DNA of 64,000 bases from Rhizobium pisi (GTDB taxonomy: Bacteria > Pseudomonadota > Alphaproteobacteria > Rhizobiales > Rhizobiaceae). The DNA lies in NCBI RefSeq assembly GCF_003938655.1, contig NZ_RJJT01000012.1, positions 1-64,000 on the forward strand, given 5' to 3'. A program made the translations under genes and the position numbers. The notes beneath the pieces were generated by a model, which saw nothing but the letters and a program-made list of their open reading frames with translations, did no database searches and was not told the DNA's origin. Within the stretch, counting starts at the first letter, position 1; each line of letters opens with the position of its first letter. Shown piece after piece: positions 1 to 9,135 of this stretch.

Positions 1-186
1 CTTGCCGGTAAAGGAGGTATTCTTGACTTTGGTATAGGGCTTGAACCAGTCGATCCGCTTGCCGTGCTTGCCCCAGAACTTGTCCGGGTTTTCGACGCTT
101 TCCTCGTACCATTTCAGGTACTTCTCCCGGTCTATGAATGCTTGTTCGCGGATGAGACGCGGCACGGTGTAGCGATCGAGGACCAC
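1..186 (-). CDS. acs: Acetyl-CoA synthetase, N-terminal part (runs out of window)
   Basis: Only the first 62 codons are inside the window; the gene continues leftward past base 1. Reading the minus strand from a GTG at 186 gives an open frame containing the blocks FIDREKY, FWGKHGKRIDW and YTKVKNTSF. These match the N-terminal acetyl-CoA synthetase domain (acetate + ATP + CoA to acetyl-CoA) as I know the family. An AGGGAG sequence lies about 8 bases upstream of the GTG, which decides the start. The enzyme would be cytosolic. It is transcribed in the same direction as the oxidoreductase ending at 346, with a 159-bp gap in which I see no terminator, so read-through is possible. The catalytic part is not visible, so a related acyl-CoA synthetase cannot be excluded. 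Confidence 0.85.
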   Translation of the reverse strand, partial: MVLDRYTVPRLIREQAFIDREKYLKWYEESVENPDKFWGKHGKRIDWFKPYTKVKNTSFTGK

Positions 187-345
187 TGATTAGCTCCCTG
201 TGATTGGCTCCTGAAAATCGATCCCGCTCGACGAGAATCTTGAAGCCAGTTCCGTCTGATTGATGTCCCAACCCATTTGTCGGTCTGAGGCCGGTATATA
301 GGCACACTGACAGCAGCATCTTGGACTGCAAACTTGCGTCGACCG

Positions 346-1680
346 TTACATCATTTCCGGCCGTCTGATTGCCGAACCGTCGCTGAAGCGGCTCAGCCTG
401 TAGGGTGAGATGTCTGTGATCGGGGTCTCGTTCATCACAATCTCGCTGACCAACCGTCCGGCACCCGGTCCAATGGCAAAGCCGTGTCCGCTGAACCCCG
501 CCGCTATCACGTAACCAGGCAGGTGCTCCACTCTCGAAATGACAGGGACGAGATCTGGCGAAGTATCGATGAGTCCTCCCCACGCGCGCTCGACCCCGAT
601 TCCCTTGAGCGCCGGGTATTCGCGTTCGAGGTTCTTCAATGCGAGCTTCACGAGCTTCCGGTCGGGCGCAGGATCCAGAATGCGGTTCTTTTCGAACGGC
701 GAGACTTCATCGTTTTCCCAGCTGCTGATAGCATCAGGCCCATTCCAGAAGCTGCTGTTCAGACGGTACTTCAACTTCTTGCCGATCTTGCTGCGGTACA
801 TCTGGTAGAATTTCACCGCATATCGCATCCCCTGCGGCGTGATGTCGAGCGTGCCACGTCCCGGTACGGCGATCGTGTAGGCGCCGTCTGTCCGGCGCCG
901 CAACACGAAGTTTGACGCCGAGAGACATCCTGCTTGAATGATCTCGGGCGCGGGAGTCGTCTTAATTGCAGTCCCGGAGATGTTTGCGACGGGAAGCTCA
1001 ATGCCGTATCGATGAGAAAACCGGGAAGCCCATGCCCCGCCGGCGCAAACAACGGTACCGGCTTTCACGAGTCCCCGCTCTGTCCACACGCCTGTTACCC
1101 GGCCGTTGCTAATGTCGAGGCCTCGAACGGCGCAGTTTTGATGGAGCGATACGCCGTTTTCCTTCGCGGCCTCAGCGATGGCCGGTACGGCAAGGCTGGG
1201 CTCCGCTCGCCCATCCGTCGGAGACCAAACGCCGCCAATCCATGAGGACGTACCGCCCGACGCTCGCTGATTGGCCTCGGAAGCACTGAGGATCTGGCTG
1301 TGAAATCCTTGAAGGCGCGCAGCCTGGCCCCACTTCCCCCAGCGGGCTAAATCGGCTTCGTTTTTGGTGCAGTAAAGAATCCCGGTTCGGCGGAAGCCGA
1401 GATCGCGACCCGTCTCAGTGCTCAGTTCCTCCCAGCGCCGCAGACTGTACATGGCTAGCGCAAGTTCATAGAGATCGCGGTTTTGCTGGCGAACCCATCC
1501 CCAGTTGCGGCTCGACTGCTCTCCCCCGACGATGCCTTTTTCGAGCAAAGCAACCGATACTCCTTTGCGGGCGAGCTCATAGGCCGTGCAGGTACCGACG
1601 ATCCCCGCCCCGATGACGACGACGTCGACCTCGGTTGGAAAAGACGCGCTATCACTTACCTTCTGAACCTGTACTGGCAT
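346..1680 (-). CDS. FAD-dependent amine/amino-acid oxidoreductase (DAO family)
   Basis: This 444-residue protein starts with a dinucleotide-binding fold: VVVIGAGIVG near residues 20-29 (GxGxxG) and an acidic strand end at LLEKG. A conserved block GGEQSSRNWGW follows near residues 52-62, and the C-terminal FAD-contacting GFSGHGFAIGPG is present. Members of the family oxidise D-amino acids, sarcosine, glycine or opine-like secondary amines to an imine or oxo-acid. It is the last gene of the leftward ABC transporter operon that begins at 7170, so its substrate is probably what that transporter imports. It is clearly paralogous to the protein at 13769-15091, sharing the SSRNWGW block and a similar length. 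No signal peptide is visible. The exact substrate cannot be read from sequence. Confidence 0.85.
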   Translation of the reverse strand: MPVQVQKVSDSASFPTEVDVVVIGAGIVGTCTAYELARKGVSVALLEKGIVGGEQSSRNWGWVRQQNRDLYELALAMYSLRRWEELSTETGRDLGFRRTGILYCTKNEADLARWGKWGQAARLQGFHSQILSASEANQRASGGTSSWIGGVWSPTDGRAEPSLAVPAIAEAAKENGVSLHQNCAVRGLDISNGRVTGVWTERGLVKAGTVVCAGGAWASRFSHRYGIELPVANISGTAIKTTPAPEIIQAGCLSASNFVLRRRTDGAYTIAVPGRGTLDITPQGMRYAVKFYQMYRSKIGKKLKYRLNSSFWNGPDAISSWENDEVSPFEKNRILDPAPDRKLVKLALKNLEREYPALKGIGVERAWGGLIDTSPDLVPVISRVEHLPGYVIAAGFSGHGFAIGPGAGRLVSEIVMNETPITDISPYRLSRFSDGSAIRRPEMM

Positions 1681-1864
1681 AGTCTCTATTCCTCTGGCAT
1701 CGTGCTCCTGTCATCTCCGACAGGAACGATAAAGCTCACTAATTGGTCGTCGCGAGCACCGAACTTTCCCGACGCTCGGCGGCGGCGATGACGCCGAGCT
1801 TGTTCCGCCGACCACGTGCGCATCAGCTGACGTCTTTTTTCGTCGCGCCCGAGACGGAATTTTC

Positions 1865-2743
1865 TCAGCTGTGATCACCGCGGACATCGAACGCATCGCG
1901 CAGCCCGTCGCCGATGAAATTGAAGCTTGTGACAGCGATCGTTATGGCCGCGCCGGGAATGATCGCCAGCCAAGGTGCCGTCCCAAGATATTGCTGTGCG
2001 CCGTTCAGCATATTGCCCCAGCTGGGCAGCGGCGGCTGAATTCCATAGCCGAGGAAGCTGATATAAGCCTCCATCAGGATCGCCCGGGCGACGGTAAGGG
2101 TGGCCGCTACGATGATCGGACCTATGGCATTGGGAAGGATCTCGCGGAACATGATGTGCGTTGCGCTCAGTCCAAGCATGCGGCCGGCCAGCACGAATTC
2201 ACGCTCGCGCAGGGAACGGACCTCGGCCTCGACGATGCGGGCGACTTCCATCCAGCTCGTGGCGGCGATGACGACGGTGATCATGATCGGGCTTGGCTTC
2301 AGTGCAGCGGCAAGAGCAAGCACGAGGAAGATGGACGGGAAGGAAAGGAAGCCATCCACGGCACGCATCAGCACCGTGCCGACCAGGCCACCCCTATATC
2401 CCGCCACCACGCCGACAAAGGTTCCGATCAGCGTCGACAAGAGCATTGCCGAGAAACCGACCAAGAGCGAAATCCGCCCCGCCATGAACAGGCGGGCGGC
2501 CAGATCTCGTCCCAGCGGGTCCGTGCCGAGATAATGCTGGCCCGTCAGGGGCGGAGCGAAGCGGGCGCGCAGGTCGATATAGAGGGAATCGTACGGCAAC
2601 AAATGGGGACCCACGACGCATGCGAGCGTCAGGAGAGTGATCATCACCATACCGATGAGGGCCAGATGGTGCTTCATGAAACGGTGCGCAGTTCGGCTGT
2701 TCCACCAGCGCTCCCGGGGCGAATTTGCTGCAATGGCAGTCAT
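1865..2743 (-). CDS. ABC transporter permease, DppC/OppC type
   Basis: Inner-membrane permease of a peptide/opine/nickel-type ABC importer, 292 residues from the ATG at 2743. I prefer that start over the ATG at 2770 because AGGAG sits 9 bases upstream of it, while the farther ATG has no good ribosome-binding site. The protein has an N-terminal membrane segment (LALIGMVMITLLTLACVVG), the typical DppC periplasmic stretch with HYLGTDPLGRDLAARL, and the cytoplasmic EAA loop (EILPNAIGPIIVAATL) that contacts the ATPase. It follows the DppB-type gene by 32 bases in the same operon. Confidence 0.92.
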   Translation of the reverse strand: MTAIAANSPRERWWNSRTAHRFMKHHLALIGMVMITLLTLACVVGPHLLPYDSLYIDLRARFAPPLTGQHYLGTDPLGRDLAARLFMAGRISLLVGFSAMLLSTLIGTFVGVVAGYRGGLVGTVLMRAVDGFLSFPSIFLVLALAAALKPSPIMITVVIAATSWMEVARIVEAEVRSLREREFVLAGRMLGLSATHIMFREILPNAIGPIIVAATLTVARAILMEAYISFLGYGIQPPLPSWGNMLNGAQQYLGTAPWLAIIPGAAITIAVTSFNFIGDGLRDAFDVRGDHS

Positions 2744-2775
2744 GATGGCTGACTCCTGATGAGCGTTCATGGCGC

Positions 2776-3726
2776 TTAACTCAGACGGATACGGGGATCG
2801 ATGATGGCGACAACGATGTCGGCGGCGAGGTTGCTCACCACGACAAGGATCGCGGAGAACATGAGCAATCCCATCACCACCGGGTAGTCACTGTAGCCGA
2901 GGCTGTCGAGGAACAGGCGTCCCATGCCCGGCCAGGTAAACACCGTCTCGGTGACCAGAGCGCCGGTCAGGACGCTGGGAAGCTGCATCCCAAGAAGTGT
3001 GATCATCGGTAGGAGGGCATTGCCGATGACATGTTTCATCAGGATGCGACGCTCACTTAGTCCTTTGGCGCGGGCGGTCTTGATGAATTCCTGATTGATA
3101 ACGTCGAGAGTAGCCGTTCGCATGTAGCGGCTCCAGATGGCCACATGAACGAGCGCGAGCACGACGCTGGGCAGAATAAGATGGTGGAGATAGTTCAGCA
3201 CGGATTCGTCGCCGATCGTGTACATGTTGCCGGCTGGCAGCCAGCCAAGTCTGAGCGAGAAGACGTAGATCCCGATCAGGCCGAACCAGAAGGTCGGGAT
3301 CGAAAGGGCCACCATCGCACCGACCGTCGCCATGTAGTCGAAAACCGAATAACGCTTTATGGCGCCGCGAACGCCGATCCACGTACCTATAGCGATCGCG
3401 ATCACCGTGGACGATCCCATCAGCAGCAGCGTTGCCATGAGGTGTCGTCCAATCACCTCGAGAACCGGCGCTCCGTCGCGGAATGAGTGGCCCCAGTCTC
3501 CTCTCAACAGGCGCCAGGCCCAATCCAGATACTGCAGCCACAGAGGACGGTTTAGGCCCAACTGCTCCGCCAGTCGGTTCAAGTCGTCCTGCGTCATGCT
3601 CGCATCGAGCCCGAATTGTGCCAGGGGCCCGCCCGGAATCAGGTTGAGGACCACGAAGCCGATGACGGAAACGATCAGGAGCAGTACGAGGCTTTGAGCG
3701 AACCGGTTGATTAGAAAGCTACGCAT
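2776..3726 (-). CDS. ABC transporter permease, DppB/OppB type
   Basis: Partner inner-membrane permease, 316 residues. It shows the family's N-terminal segment (FAQSLVLLLIVSVIGFVVL) followed by LIPGGPL, then LNRPLWLQYLDW and GDWGHSFRDG, and an EAA-like loop ending in MKHVIGNALLPMITLLGMQ. The C-terminus carries the usual ETVFTWPGMGRL block. A GGAGAG sequence precedes the ATG. It lies between the binding-protein gene (72 bases upstream, containing a strong hairpin) and the DppC-type gene. With those genes and the double ATPase it forms a complete type-5 binding-protein importer. Confidence 0.92.
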   Translation of the reverse strand: MRSFLINRFAQSLVLLLIVSVIGFVVLNLIPGGPLAQFGLDASMTQDDLNRLAEQLGLNRPLWLQYLDWAWRLLRGDWGHSFRDGAPVLEVIGRHLMATLLLMGSSTVIAIAIGTWIGVRGAIKRYSVFDYMATVGAMVALSIPTFWFGLIGIYVFSLRLGWLPAGNMYTIGDESVLNYLHHLILPSVVLALVHVAIWSRYMRTATLDVINQEFIKTARAKGLSERRILMKHVIGNALLPMITLLGMQLPSVLTGALVTETVFTWPGMGRLFLDSLGYSDYPVVMGLLMFSAILVVVSNLAADIVVAIIDPRIRLS

Positions 3727-3757
3727 TCAGGCTCTCCCTCTGATAGCGCCAATAGAA

Positions 3758-3784
3758 GTCGCCGCCGCGACGCGCGGCGGCGAC
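3758..3784 (-). promoter_or_regulatory. GC-rich hairpin after the binding-protein gene
   Basis: A perfect inverted repeat with 12-base arms (3758-3769 and 3773-3784) and a 3-base loop lies 15 bases beyond the stop codon of the binding-protein gene and before the DppB-type permease. There is no T-run, so it is not a standard terminator. Such hairpins between binding-protein and permease genes are known to block 3' exonuclease decay and raise binding-protein mRNA relative to permease mRNA; that role here is inference. A similar hairpin occurs at 34174-34199 in the other amino-acid transporter. Confidence 0.75.
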
Positions 3785-3798
3785 GGCGGGAGGAAAAC

Positions 3799-5469
3799 TC
3801 AGCTCTTCCAACGCCAGCCGGCAGCATGCCAGGACGCCGTGCGCGTGTTCGTATTCGGTTCCCAGCCTTCAAGGCCTTCCTTCGTGCCAACCACGTAGGT
3901 GGCGGCAAACAGTGGAAGGAATGGAAGGTCCTGACGCACGATTTCCTGAATACGGTAGTAGATTTCTCGACGGGCTTCCTGATCGAAGGTCTGTGCACCC
4001 TTCTTGAGCAGTGCATCCACTTCCGGATTCGAATACTGGCCGACGTTCGACCCCTTTCCGCCCTTCGCGGCAATCGCGCTGCTCGCCAGGCGGTTGGTTG
4101 CATCGGGGTCCGCGGCAATCAGATGCGTAACGCCCGAGATTGCCGTGTCGAATTGTGACTTCAGCCAGAACTCGCCAAACATGACGGCAGCCGGCAAATT
4201 CGAGATCGTCATCTGGACACCAATTTCGGCGAATGTCTGCTGCAGGAACTGCTGCACCTGCTCGCGGAGGTTATTGCCGGATGTCGTCGAGTTGTTGAAT
4301 GCCAGCTTCACGCCGTTCTTCTCACGGATCCCGTCCGAACCCGGCACCCAGCCGGCCTCGTCGAGGAGCTTGCGTGCGGCGTCGAGATTGAATTCCTGCG
4401 CCGGAAGGTTCGGATTGAAATAATACGACTCCTTCGGCATGAAGGTTTCCGTCGTTGTCACCACGCCGAAATAGAGGGCGTCGATGATCGCCTTTCTGTC
4501 CATTGCAGCATAGAGTGCCTGACGCACCGCAAGTTCCTTGAACTGCGGCCGCTCGAGGTTGAGATAGAACGACTCGACGGATGCACCAGGCACCAGGCTC
4601 ACCACACGGCCCGGCAACTTGCTGGCCTCGTCGTAGTGGTCGGGTGTGATGTACGCCTGGTCTGTGAGGTCGATGTCACCGCTCTTGAACTGGGTGTAGA
4701 GCACCGTCTGGTCAGGAATGTATTTGAATATGACCTGTTCGACATACGGACCGTCCCCAAAATAATCCGGGTTCGCCGCCAGTTCGAGATGGTCGCCGGC
4801 GACACGCTGGCTCCACTTGAAGGCGCCAGTGCCAACGGGTGCCTGATTGAAGGCTGCTGCGTTCGGATCAGCTTCCTTCTCGAGAAGGTGCTTCGGCACG
4901 ATGAAGGTTTCGGTGAGAAACGACAGGTAAGGAGCGAAAACCTGCTCCATGCGCCAGGTGATTTCGGTTGGCGAGACCACCGTGAGGTCACGCACCAGCG
5001 AATGGCCGCCCGTACGCCAGGCGCGGAATTTCGGATTGGTGATCAGTTCAAGGGTGAACTTCACGTCCTCAGCGGTAAACGGCTGGCCGTCATGCCAGCG
5101 CACATCGTCACGCAAGCGAACGCGCCAGTTCAGGCCATCCGCCGAGATGCCGCCGTTCTTTTGCGTGGGCACCTCTAGCGCAAGATTGGGCTGGAGCACA
5201 CCGCCCGGATCCATGCGAAAGAGGGCGTCGAAGAGTGAGAAGTGGACCGCATCATCTGTTTCGATGTGGGCCATCAGCGGATTGAAGACGGTCGGTTCCT
5301 GCGAAAGCCCGACCACGACGCGACCCGCAGGCTTCTTGTCGGCGGCCCGGGCAATGTCAGGCTTGCCGATCAGGTTGGGAGCGGCAAAGCATGCAATGCC
5401 GCCGGCTGCCATCAGGCGCAGTGCGTCGCGCCGAGAAATGTTGCTTTTGGTCCTAGACTCTTTTGTCAT
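3799..5469 (-). CDS. Periplasmic substrate-binding protein, family 5 (peptide/opine type), Tat-exported
   Basis: A 556-residue extracellular binding protein. The N-terminus has a twin-arginine motif (SRRDALRLM, near residues 13-20), a short hydrophobic stretch and a likely cleavage near DIARA, so export is probably by Tat. The mature part has family-5 features: RVVVGLSQEPTVFNPL, the RLRDDVRWHDGQPFTAEDV block and a KSGDIDLT region. Family-5 proteins bind di/oligopeptides, nickel, opines and similar compounds, and the ligand here is unknown. It is the second gene of the operon (ATPase, binding protein, DppB, DppC, FAD oxidoreductase), which suggests an imported amine or amino-acid conjugate that the oxidoreductase then opens. 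Confidence 0.9.
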   Translation of the reverse strand: MTKESRTKSNISRRDALRLMAAGGIACFAAPNLIGKPDIARAADKKPAGRVVVGLSQEPTVFNPLMAHIETDDAVHFSLFDALFRMDPGGVLQPNLALEVPTQKNGGISADGLNWRVRLRDDVRWHDGQPFTAEDVKFTLELITNPKFRAWRTGGHSLVRDLTVVSPTEITWRMEQVFAPYLSFLTETFIVPKHLLEKEADPNAAAFNQAPVGTGAFKWSQRVAGDHLELAANPDYFGDGPYVEQVIFKYIPDQTVLYTQFKSGDIDLTDQAYITPDHYDEASKLPGRVVSLVPGASVESFYLNLERPQFKELAVRQALYAAMDRKAIIDALYFGVVTTTETFMPKESYYFNPNLPAQEFNLDAARKLLDEAGWVPGSDGIREKNGVKLAFNNSTTSGNNLREQVQQFLQQTFAEIGVQMTISNLPAAVMFGEFWLKSQFDTAISGVTHLIAADPDATNRLASSAIAAKGGKGSNVGQYSNPEVDALLKKGAQTFDQEARREIYYRIQEIVRQDLPFLPLFAATYVVGTKEGLEGWEPNTNTRTASWHAAGWRWKS

Positions 5470-5526
5470 TTCATTCCCTCTCTTTTGCTCATTAGGAAGC
5501 CACTGCCAGGAGTTAATTGAACTTTC

Positions 5527-7170
5527 TCAAGTGTCTCTGCCTCGTTCTCCCGGAATTGCAGCCACAAGTTCCCGCGTGTAATCCGATTGCGGTTTCAGGA
5601 AGATCTGAGACGGCGGGCCGCGCTCGACGACCCGGCCTTTCTGCATCACTGCAATTTCGTCACAGATCTGACTGGCAACACGCAGATCATGGGTGATGAA
5701 GATCATTGACACGCCCGTCTCGCGCTGGATTTGGTCGAGCAGCTTGAGGATCTGGGCCTGGATCGACACGTCAAGCGCGGAGACTGCTTCGTCGGCAATC
5801 AGCAGCTTAGGCTTGAACATCAGCGCTCGAGCGATGCCGATGCGCTGGCGCTGACCACCCGAGAATTCGTGCGGGTAGCGGCCGAAGGCGCCTGCATCGA
5901 GGCCGACGTGGGAAAGCAACGCCCGGGCCTCTTCGCGCGCCTGTGCATAGGGCATACCATGTGCGACGGGGCCGACGGTTAGTATTTGACCGATTGTGGA
6001 GCGGGGATTGAGCGAGGCGAAAGGATCCTGGAAGATCATTTGAATTCGAGGGCGCAGGGGCCGGAACTCGGATTCAGAGAGCTTGACGATGTCCTTGCCC
6101 TCAAACAGGATCTGACCGCTGTCGCTGTCCTGAAGCTTGATCAGGAGTCGCCCCAACGACGATTTTCCGGAACCACTTTCGCCGACAATGCCAAGGGTTC
6201 GGCCTGCGGCCAAGATGAATGAGGCGTCCTGTACCGCAGGCACGACACGCTGGCTACCGAACAGTGCGCTGCCGCTGCGATAGGTTTTGCACAAGCCATT
6301 GACAGTAAGGATTGCCTCGTCGCTCGTCGGCACCTTGAGCTTTCTGTCCACGCCCGTGAGGCGCGGAACGGCGGCGATCAAGCGTTTGGTGTAGGGGTGG
6401 CTGGGGGATTTGAGAACCTGATCGGCGGTGCCCTGCTCCACAATCCGCCCTTTCTCCATAACCACGACGCTGTCGGCAATTTCTGCGACCACGCCGAAGT
6501 CGTGGGTGATGAACATGACGCTCATATCCTTGCGGCGCTGAATGTCGCGGATCAGCTTCAGGATCTGCGCCTGGGTGGTTACGTCCAGGGCTGTCGTTGG
6601 TTCGTCTGCGATCAGAACGGTCGGCTCGAGGGCCAGCGCCATCGCGATCATGACGCGTTGGCGCTGACCACCTGAAAGCCTGAACGGATACTGGTGGTAC
6701 ATGAGTGCCGGATCGGGAAGGCCCACCTCGGCCAGCAACTCAAGCGCGCGGTCACGCCGCGAGGCCTTGGTGCCCACTCCATGGGCCGCCATCACTTCGG
6801 TAACCTGCTCGCCGACCGTCATCAGCGGGTTAAGCGCCGAAAGCGGATCCTGAAAGATCATGGACACGACGCGGCCACGCAGCTGGCGCAACTTTTTTGC
6901 CGGCGCGCCGACGATGGCCGTTCCATCGAGATTGATCGCACCCGACGAGACTGGAATAATCTTGGGCAAGAGCCCCATGATCGTGTTTGCCGTTACCGAC
7001 TTGCCCGACCCTGACTCGCCGATAATGCAAAGGATCTGGCCGCGCTTGAGCTCGAATGAGACGTTTTCGACGGCATGAACCCGTTCCATGCCTTTCGGGA
7101 GGTCGACTGTCAGGGCACGCACCGAAAGCGCTGCATCGTCCGCTGTAACGGCCTCTGTCATAACGGCCAT
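5527..7170 (-). CDS. ABC transporter double ATPase (DppD-DppF fusion type)
   Basis: A 547-residue protein with two complete ATP-binding cassettes. The first has Walker A GESGSGKS at about residues 51-58, Q-loop FQDPLSALNP, signature LSGGQ at 165-169, Walker B VLIADEPTTALD and a switch His in ITHD. The second has Walker A at about 330-337, FSGGQ, LLIADEAVSALD and ITHD. The peptide-transporter linker PSHPYTKRLIAAVP is present after the first cassette. I use the ATG at 7170 because GGAG lies upstream of it; a longer frame to 7275 lacks a convincing start. First gene of the leftward operon. Its promoter region is the conserved block at 7296-7346 shared with the aldehyde dehydrogenase at 29096-30598. 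Confidence 0.92.
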   Translation of the reverse strand: MAVMTEAVTADDAALSVRALTVDLPKGMERVHAVENVSFELKRGQILCIIGESGSGKSVTANTIMGLLPKIIPVSSGAINLDGTAIVGAPAKKLRQLRGRVVSMIFQDPLSALNPLMTVGEQVTEVMAAHGVGTKASRRDRALELLAEVGLPDPALMYHQYPFRLSGGQRQRVMIAMALALEPTVLIADEPTTALDVTTQAQILKLIRDIQRRKDMSVMFITHDFGVVAEIADSVVVMEKGRIVEQGTADQVLKSPSHPYTKRLIAAVPRLTGVDRKLKVPTSDEAILTVNGLCKTYRSGSALFGSQRVVPAVQDASFILAAGRTLGIVGESGSGKSSLGRLLIKLQDSDSGQILFEGKDIVKLSESEFRPLRPRIQMIFQDPFASLNPRSTIGQILTVGPVAHGMPYAQAREEARALLSHVGLDAGAFGRYPHEFSGGQRQRIGIARALMFKPKLLIADEAVSALDVSIQAQILKLLDQIQRETGVSMIFITHDLRVASQICDEIAVMQKGRVVERGPPSQIFLKPQSDYTRELVAAIPGERGRDT

Positions 7171-7274
7171 CGGTTCATCTCCTCGTTTGAAATTTTGGCG
7201 CCGATCTATGCATGCTGCCGCATAACCTCTTCGAGCAGTGCGCAGCTTGTCACCGGCCTTGAGCACTATTCGCA

Positions 7275-7346
7275 ACCAATCGGCACTGGTTCGATGATCA
7301 ATATAAGATTGGTATTGCCATTGGTGTCAATATAGATCAAATTGGT
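7275..7346. promoter_or_regulatory. Divergent promoter/operator, copy A of a shared 51-bp block
   Basis: Between the ATPase gene (minus) and the GntR gene (plus). Bases 7296-7346 match 30624-30674 at 44 of 51 positions. The block holds ATTGGT half-sites at 7308-7313, 7320-7325 and 7341-7346, with an opposing ACCAAT at 7275-7280. On the minus strand a sigma70-like promoter can be read: TTGACA (complement of 7325-7330) and TATATT (complement of 7300-7305), 19 bases apart, with the half-sites overlapping it. ATTGGT/ACCAAT half-sites are typical of operators for FadR-subfamily GntR regulators such as PdhR and LldR. Binding by the adjacent GntR protein is inference. Confidence 0.7.
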
Positions 7347-7374
7347 TTCGCAAAATAATTGTTGTGGAGGTCAC

Positions 7375-8043
7375 ATGAGCGTGGTGTTGAAGGATTTCAT
7401 TGAGGCGGAAGGTCTGGAACCAGGCGATCGCCTGCCTCCCGAGCGTGATTTGGCGCTGAAACTGGGGCTGCCGCGTACCGCCCTCAGAAGGATGCTCAGT
7501 TCGTTGGAGAAGGAAGGCCGCCTTATCAGGCACGTCGGCAGAGGCACCTTTATCGCCGGCAGCGGCGTAAGCTCTAGCGCGCTTCGCCGGCCGGCATCCA
7601 ATGAAGGAGACACTTTGCGTACCTATCCGGCGGAAGTTTTCGAGGCGCGGCTGATCATTGAACCCAAGATCGCGGCCTTGGCAGCGTTGCGGGCGACAAG
7701 GCAGGAAGTCGAAGAAATGCAGAAATCAATAGCGCGAGGCAGCACGTCGGAAACACTGGTTGAATTCGAGAAATGGGACGCCGTCTTTCATCGCATCATC
7801 GTCCAAGCCGCTCGTAACGGTCTTCTTGCCTCGCTCTATGAAGGTATTCACGCAGTACGGGCGGGAAACCTCTGGGGGAAAATGAAAGAACAGTCGCTGA
7901 CCTCTGAGCGCATGGCGACCTATATCGTCAGCCATCAGGCGATTCTCGACGCAATCAAAGACCGCGACAGCAGAGCGGCTGAGCGAAACATGTACGACCA
8001 TATCATCGAAGCCAGAACCAATATCCTCGGTCCGAGCATCTGA
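7375..8043 (+). CDS. GntR-family (FCD/FadR subfamily) transcriptional regulator
   Basis: A 222-residue regulator. The start at 7375 is set by GGAGGT 4 bases before the ATG; a longer frame from a TTG at 7342 would run over the operator. The winged helix-turn-helix is near residues 5-65 (PGDRLPPERDLALKLGLPRTALRRML, then a GRGTFIA wing). The C-terminal FCD domain has the metal/ligand-binding pattern WDAVFH, SHQAIL and MYDHI. FCD regulators bind small organic acids or amino acids and usually repress a neighbouring catabolic operon. It is divergent from the ABC transporter operon, with the half-site-rich block between, so self-regulation and transporter control are likely. Confidence 0.9.
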   Translation: MSVVLKDFIEAEGLEPGDRLPPERDLALKLGLPRTALRRMLSSLEKEGRLIRHVGRGTFIAGSGVSSSALRRPASNEGDTLRTYPAEVFEARLIIEPKIAALAALRATRQEVEEMQKSIARGSTSETLVEFEKWDAVFHRIIVQAARNGLLASLYEGIHAVRAGNLWGKMKEQSLTSERMATYIVSHQAILDAIKDRDSRAAERNMYDHIIEARTNILGPSI

Positions 8044-8167
8044 GACTTGGTTTGACAATTGGTATTGAGGCGCAATGCGTGTCCACTGTATTGGCTGCGA
8101 TCCTCGCTAAGTCGCCGATCGGGTCGATAATCCGTGTCGGCTTCGCAGTGTTGTAAAACTGCGGCCT

Positions 8168-9037
8168 TTAGGGACCAAACTGTCGTCGAAGCCAGGAGAG
8201 GAAATTTCGTTTTCTGGAATCGCCTTCGAAAGGAAGTCGGCTCAACAGGATGTAACTATAGCCGTTGCTGGAGAACCCCCGCGGCGCCACCAGTTGCCCG
8301 CTTTCCACAGCGTCGGCGACCAGCGGCTCTGGGCCGATCGCGGCACCTATCCCAGCGATTGCGGCCTCGATACTCAAATAGAAGTGTTCGAACACTTGGC
8401 TGCCGGGTGGATTTGGGTCTCCGATCTGGTTATCGGCGATGTAACGCGTCCACGCATCTCGACGCGTGGCCGAATGAATGCGAGGCAGGCAGAAGACTTC
8501 ATCGCTGCCGGAAGCCAACAGCCGTGGCGCACATACTGGGCCGACACGTTCTTCGACGACCGTTTCCACAAACAGTTCCGGCGGCCAGCTAAAATCGCTT
8601 CTCCGTAAAGCCAAATCAATATGGCTCCTGTCGAAGCTTACGGGGCCGCCAGCGGCCAGTACGTGAACCTCAATCTCCGGATGAAGTGCATTAAATAGCG
8701 GAAGGCGTGGGATCAGCCAGCGTTGCGTGAATGTCGGTTCACACGAGAGTACAAGCGGTGCCGAACCGCCACCTTTGATTTCGTCGCAACACTCGCTGAT
8801 CTGGCGAAACACTTCGCTCATCGTCACAAGCAGACGCCGTCCAGGGTCGGTTAGGAAAACGGCCCTGTTTCGTCGTTCGAAAAGGGCTACTCCCAAGTCT
8901 TCCTCAAGCAAGCGGATCTGCTTGCTGACGGCGCTGTGCGTGACGAACAATTCGTCGCCGGCACGCCCAAAATTCAAATGCCGTGCAGCTGATTCAAACG
9001 CTCGAAGCGCTGATAAAGATGGGAATCGTGTGGCCAT
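8168..9037 (-). CDS. LysR-family regulator, GcvA-like
   Basis: A 289-residue regulator from the ATG at 9037 (MATRFPSLSALRAFE), the usual start for the GcvA/AmpR-like branch; the frame extends further but without homology. The helix-turn-helix lies near residues 20-45 (NFGRAGDELFVTHSAVSKQIRLLE), followed by the effector-binding domain. It is divergent from the DUF1537 kinase operon, with 98 bases between the starts. That is the standard layout for a LysR activator of the adjacent catabolic operon. The inducer is unknown; a four-carbon sugar acid or hydroxy-amino acid would fit the operon. Confidence 0.9.
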   Translation of the reverse strand: MATRFPSLSALRAFESAARHLNFGRAGDELFVTHSAVSKQIRLLEEDLGVALFERRNRAVFLTDPGRRLLVTMSEVFRQISECCDEIKGGGSAPLVLSCEPTFTQRWLIPRLPLFNALHPEIEVHVLAAGGPVSFDRSHIDLALRRSDFSWPPELFVETVVEERVGPVCAPRLLASGSDEVFCLPRIHSATRRDAWTRYIADNQIGDPNPPGSQVFEHFYLSIEAAIAGIGAAIGPEPLVADAVESGQLVAPRGFSSNGYSYILLSRLPFEGDSRKRNFLSWLRRQFGP

Positions 9038-9135
9038 ATCTGTGAGATAAAGTGACGGATTTCGGTCAGAATTGATCGTTTTTTCGGCAAAAGCAATAGC
9101 GCTAATATCCTCGTCATCACATAAAAACCGAAAGG

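Noticed and set aside
484..915. Long open frames opposite real genes (for example inside the oxidoreductase at 346-1680, and opposite many others)
   Set aside because: High GC content gives long antisense frames; none shows family motifs or ribosome-binding sites.
1709..1728. Inverted repeat TCCTGTC/GACAGGA upstream of the FAD oxidoreductase gene
   Set aside because: A 7-base stem with no T-run and no clear operator role; a nearby TTGGT at 1743-1747 is a single half-site only.
8055..8066. Extra ATTGGT half-site after the GntR gene
   Set aside because: A lone half-site without the surrounding block or a promoter to control; likely chance.
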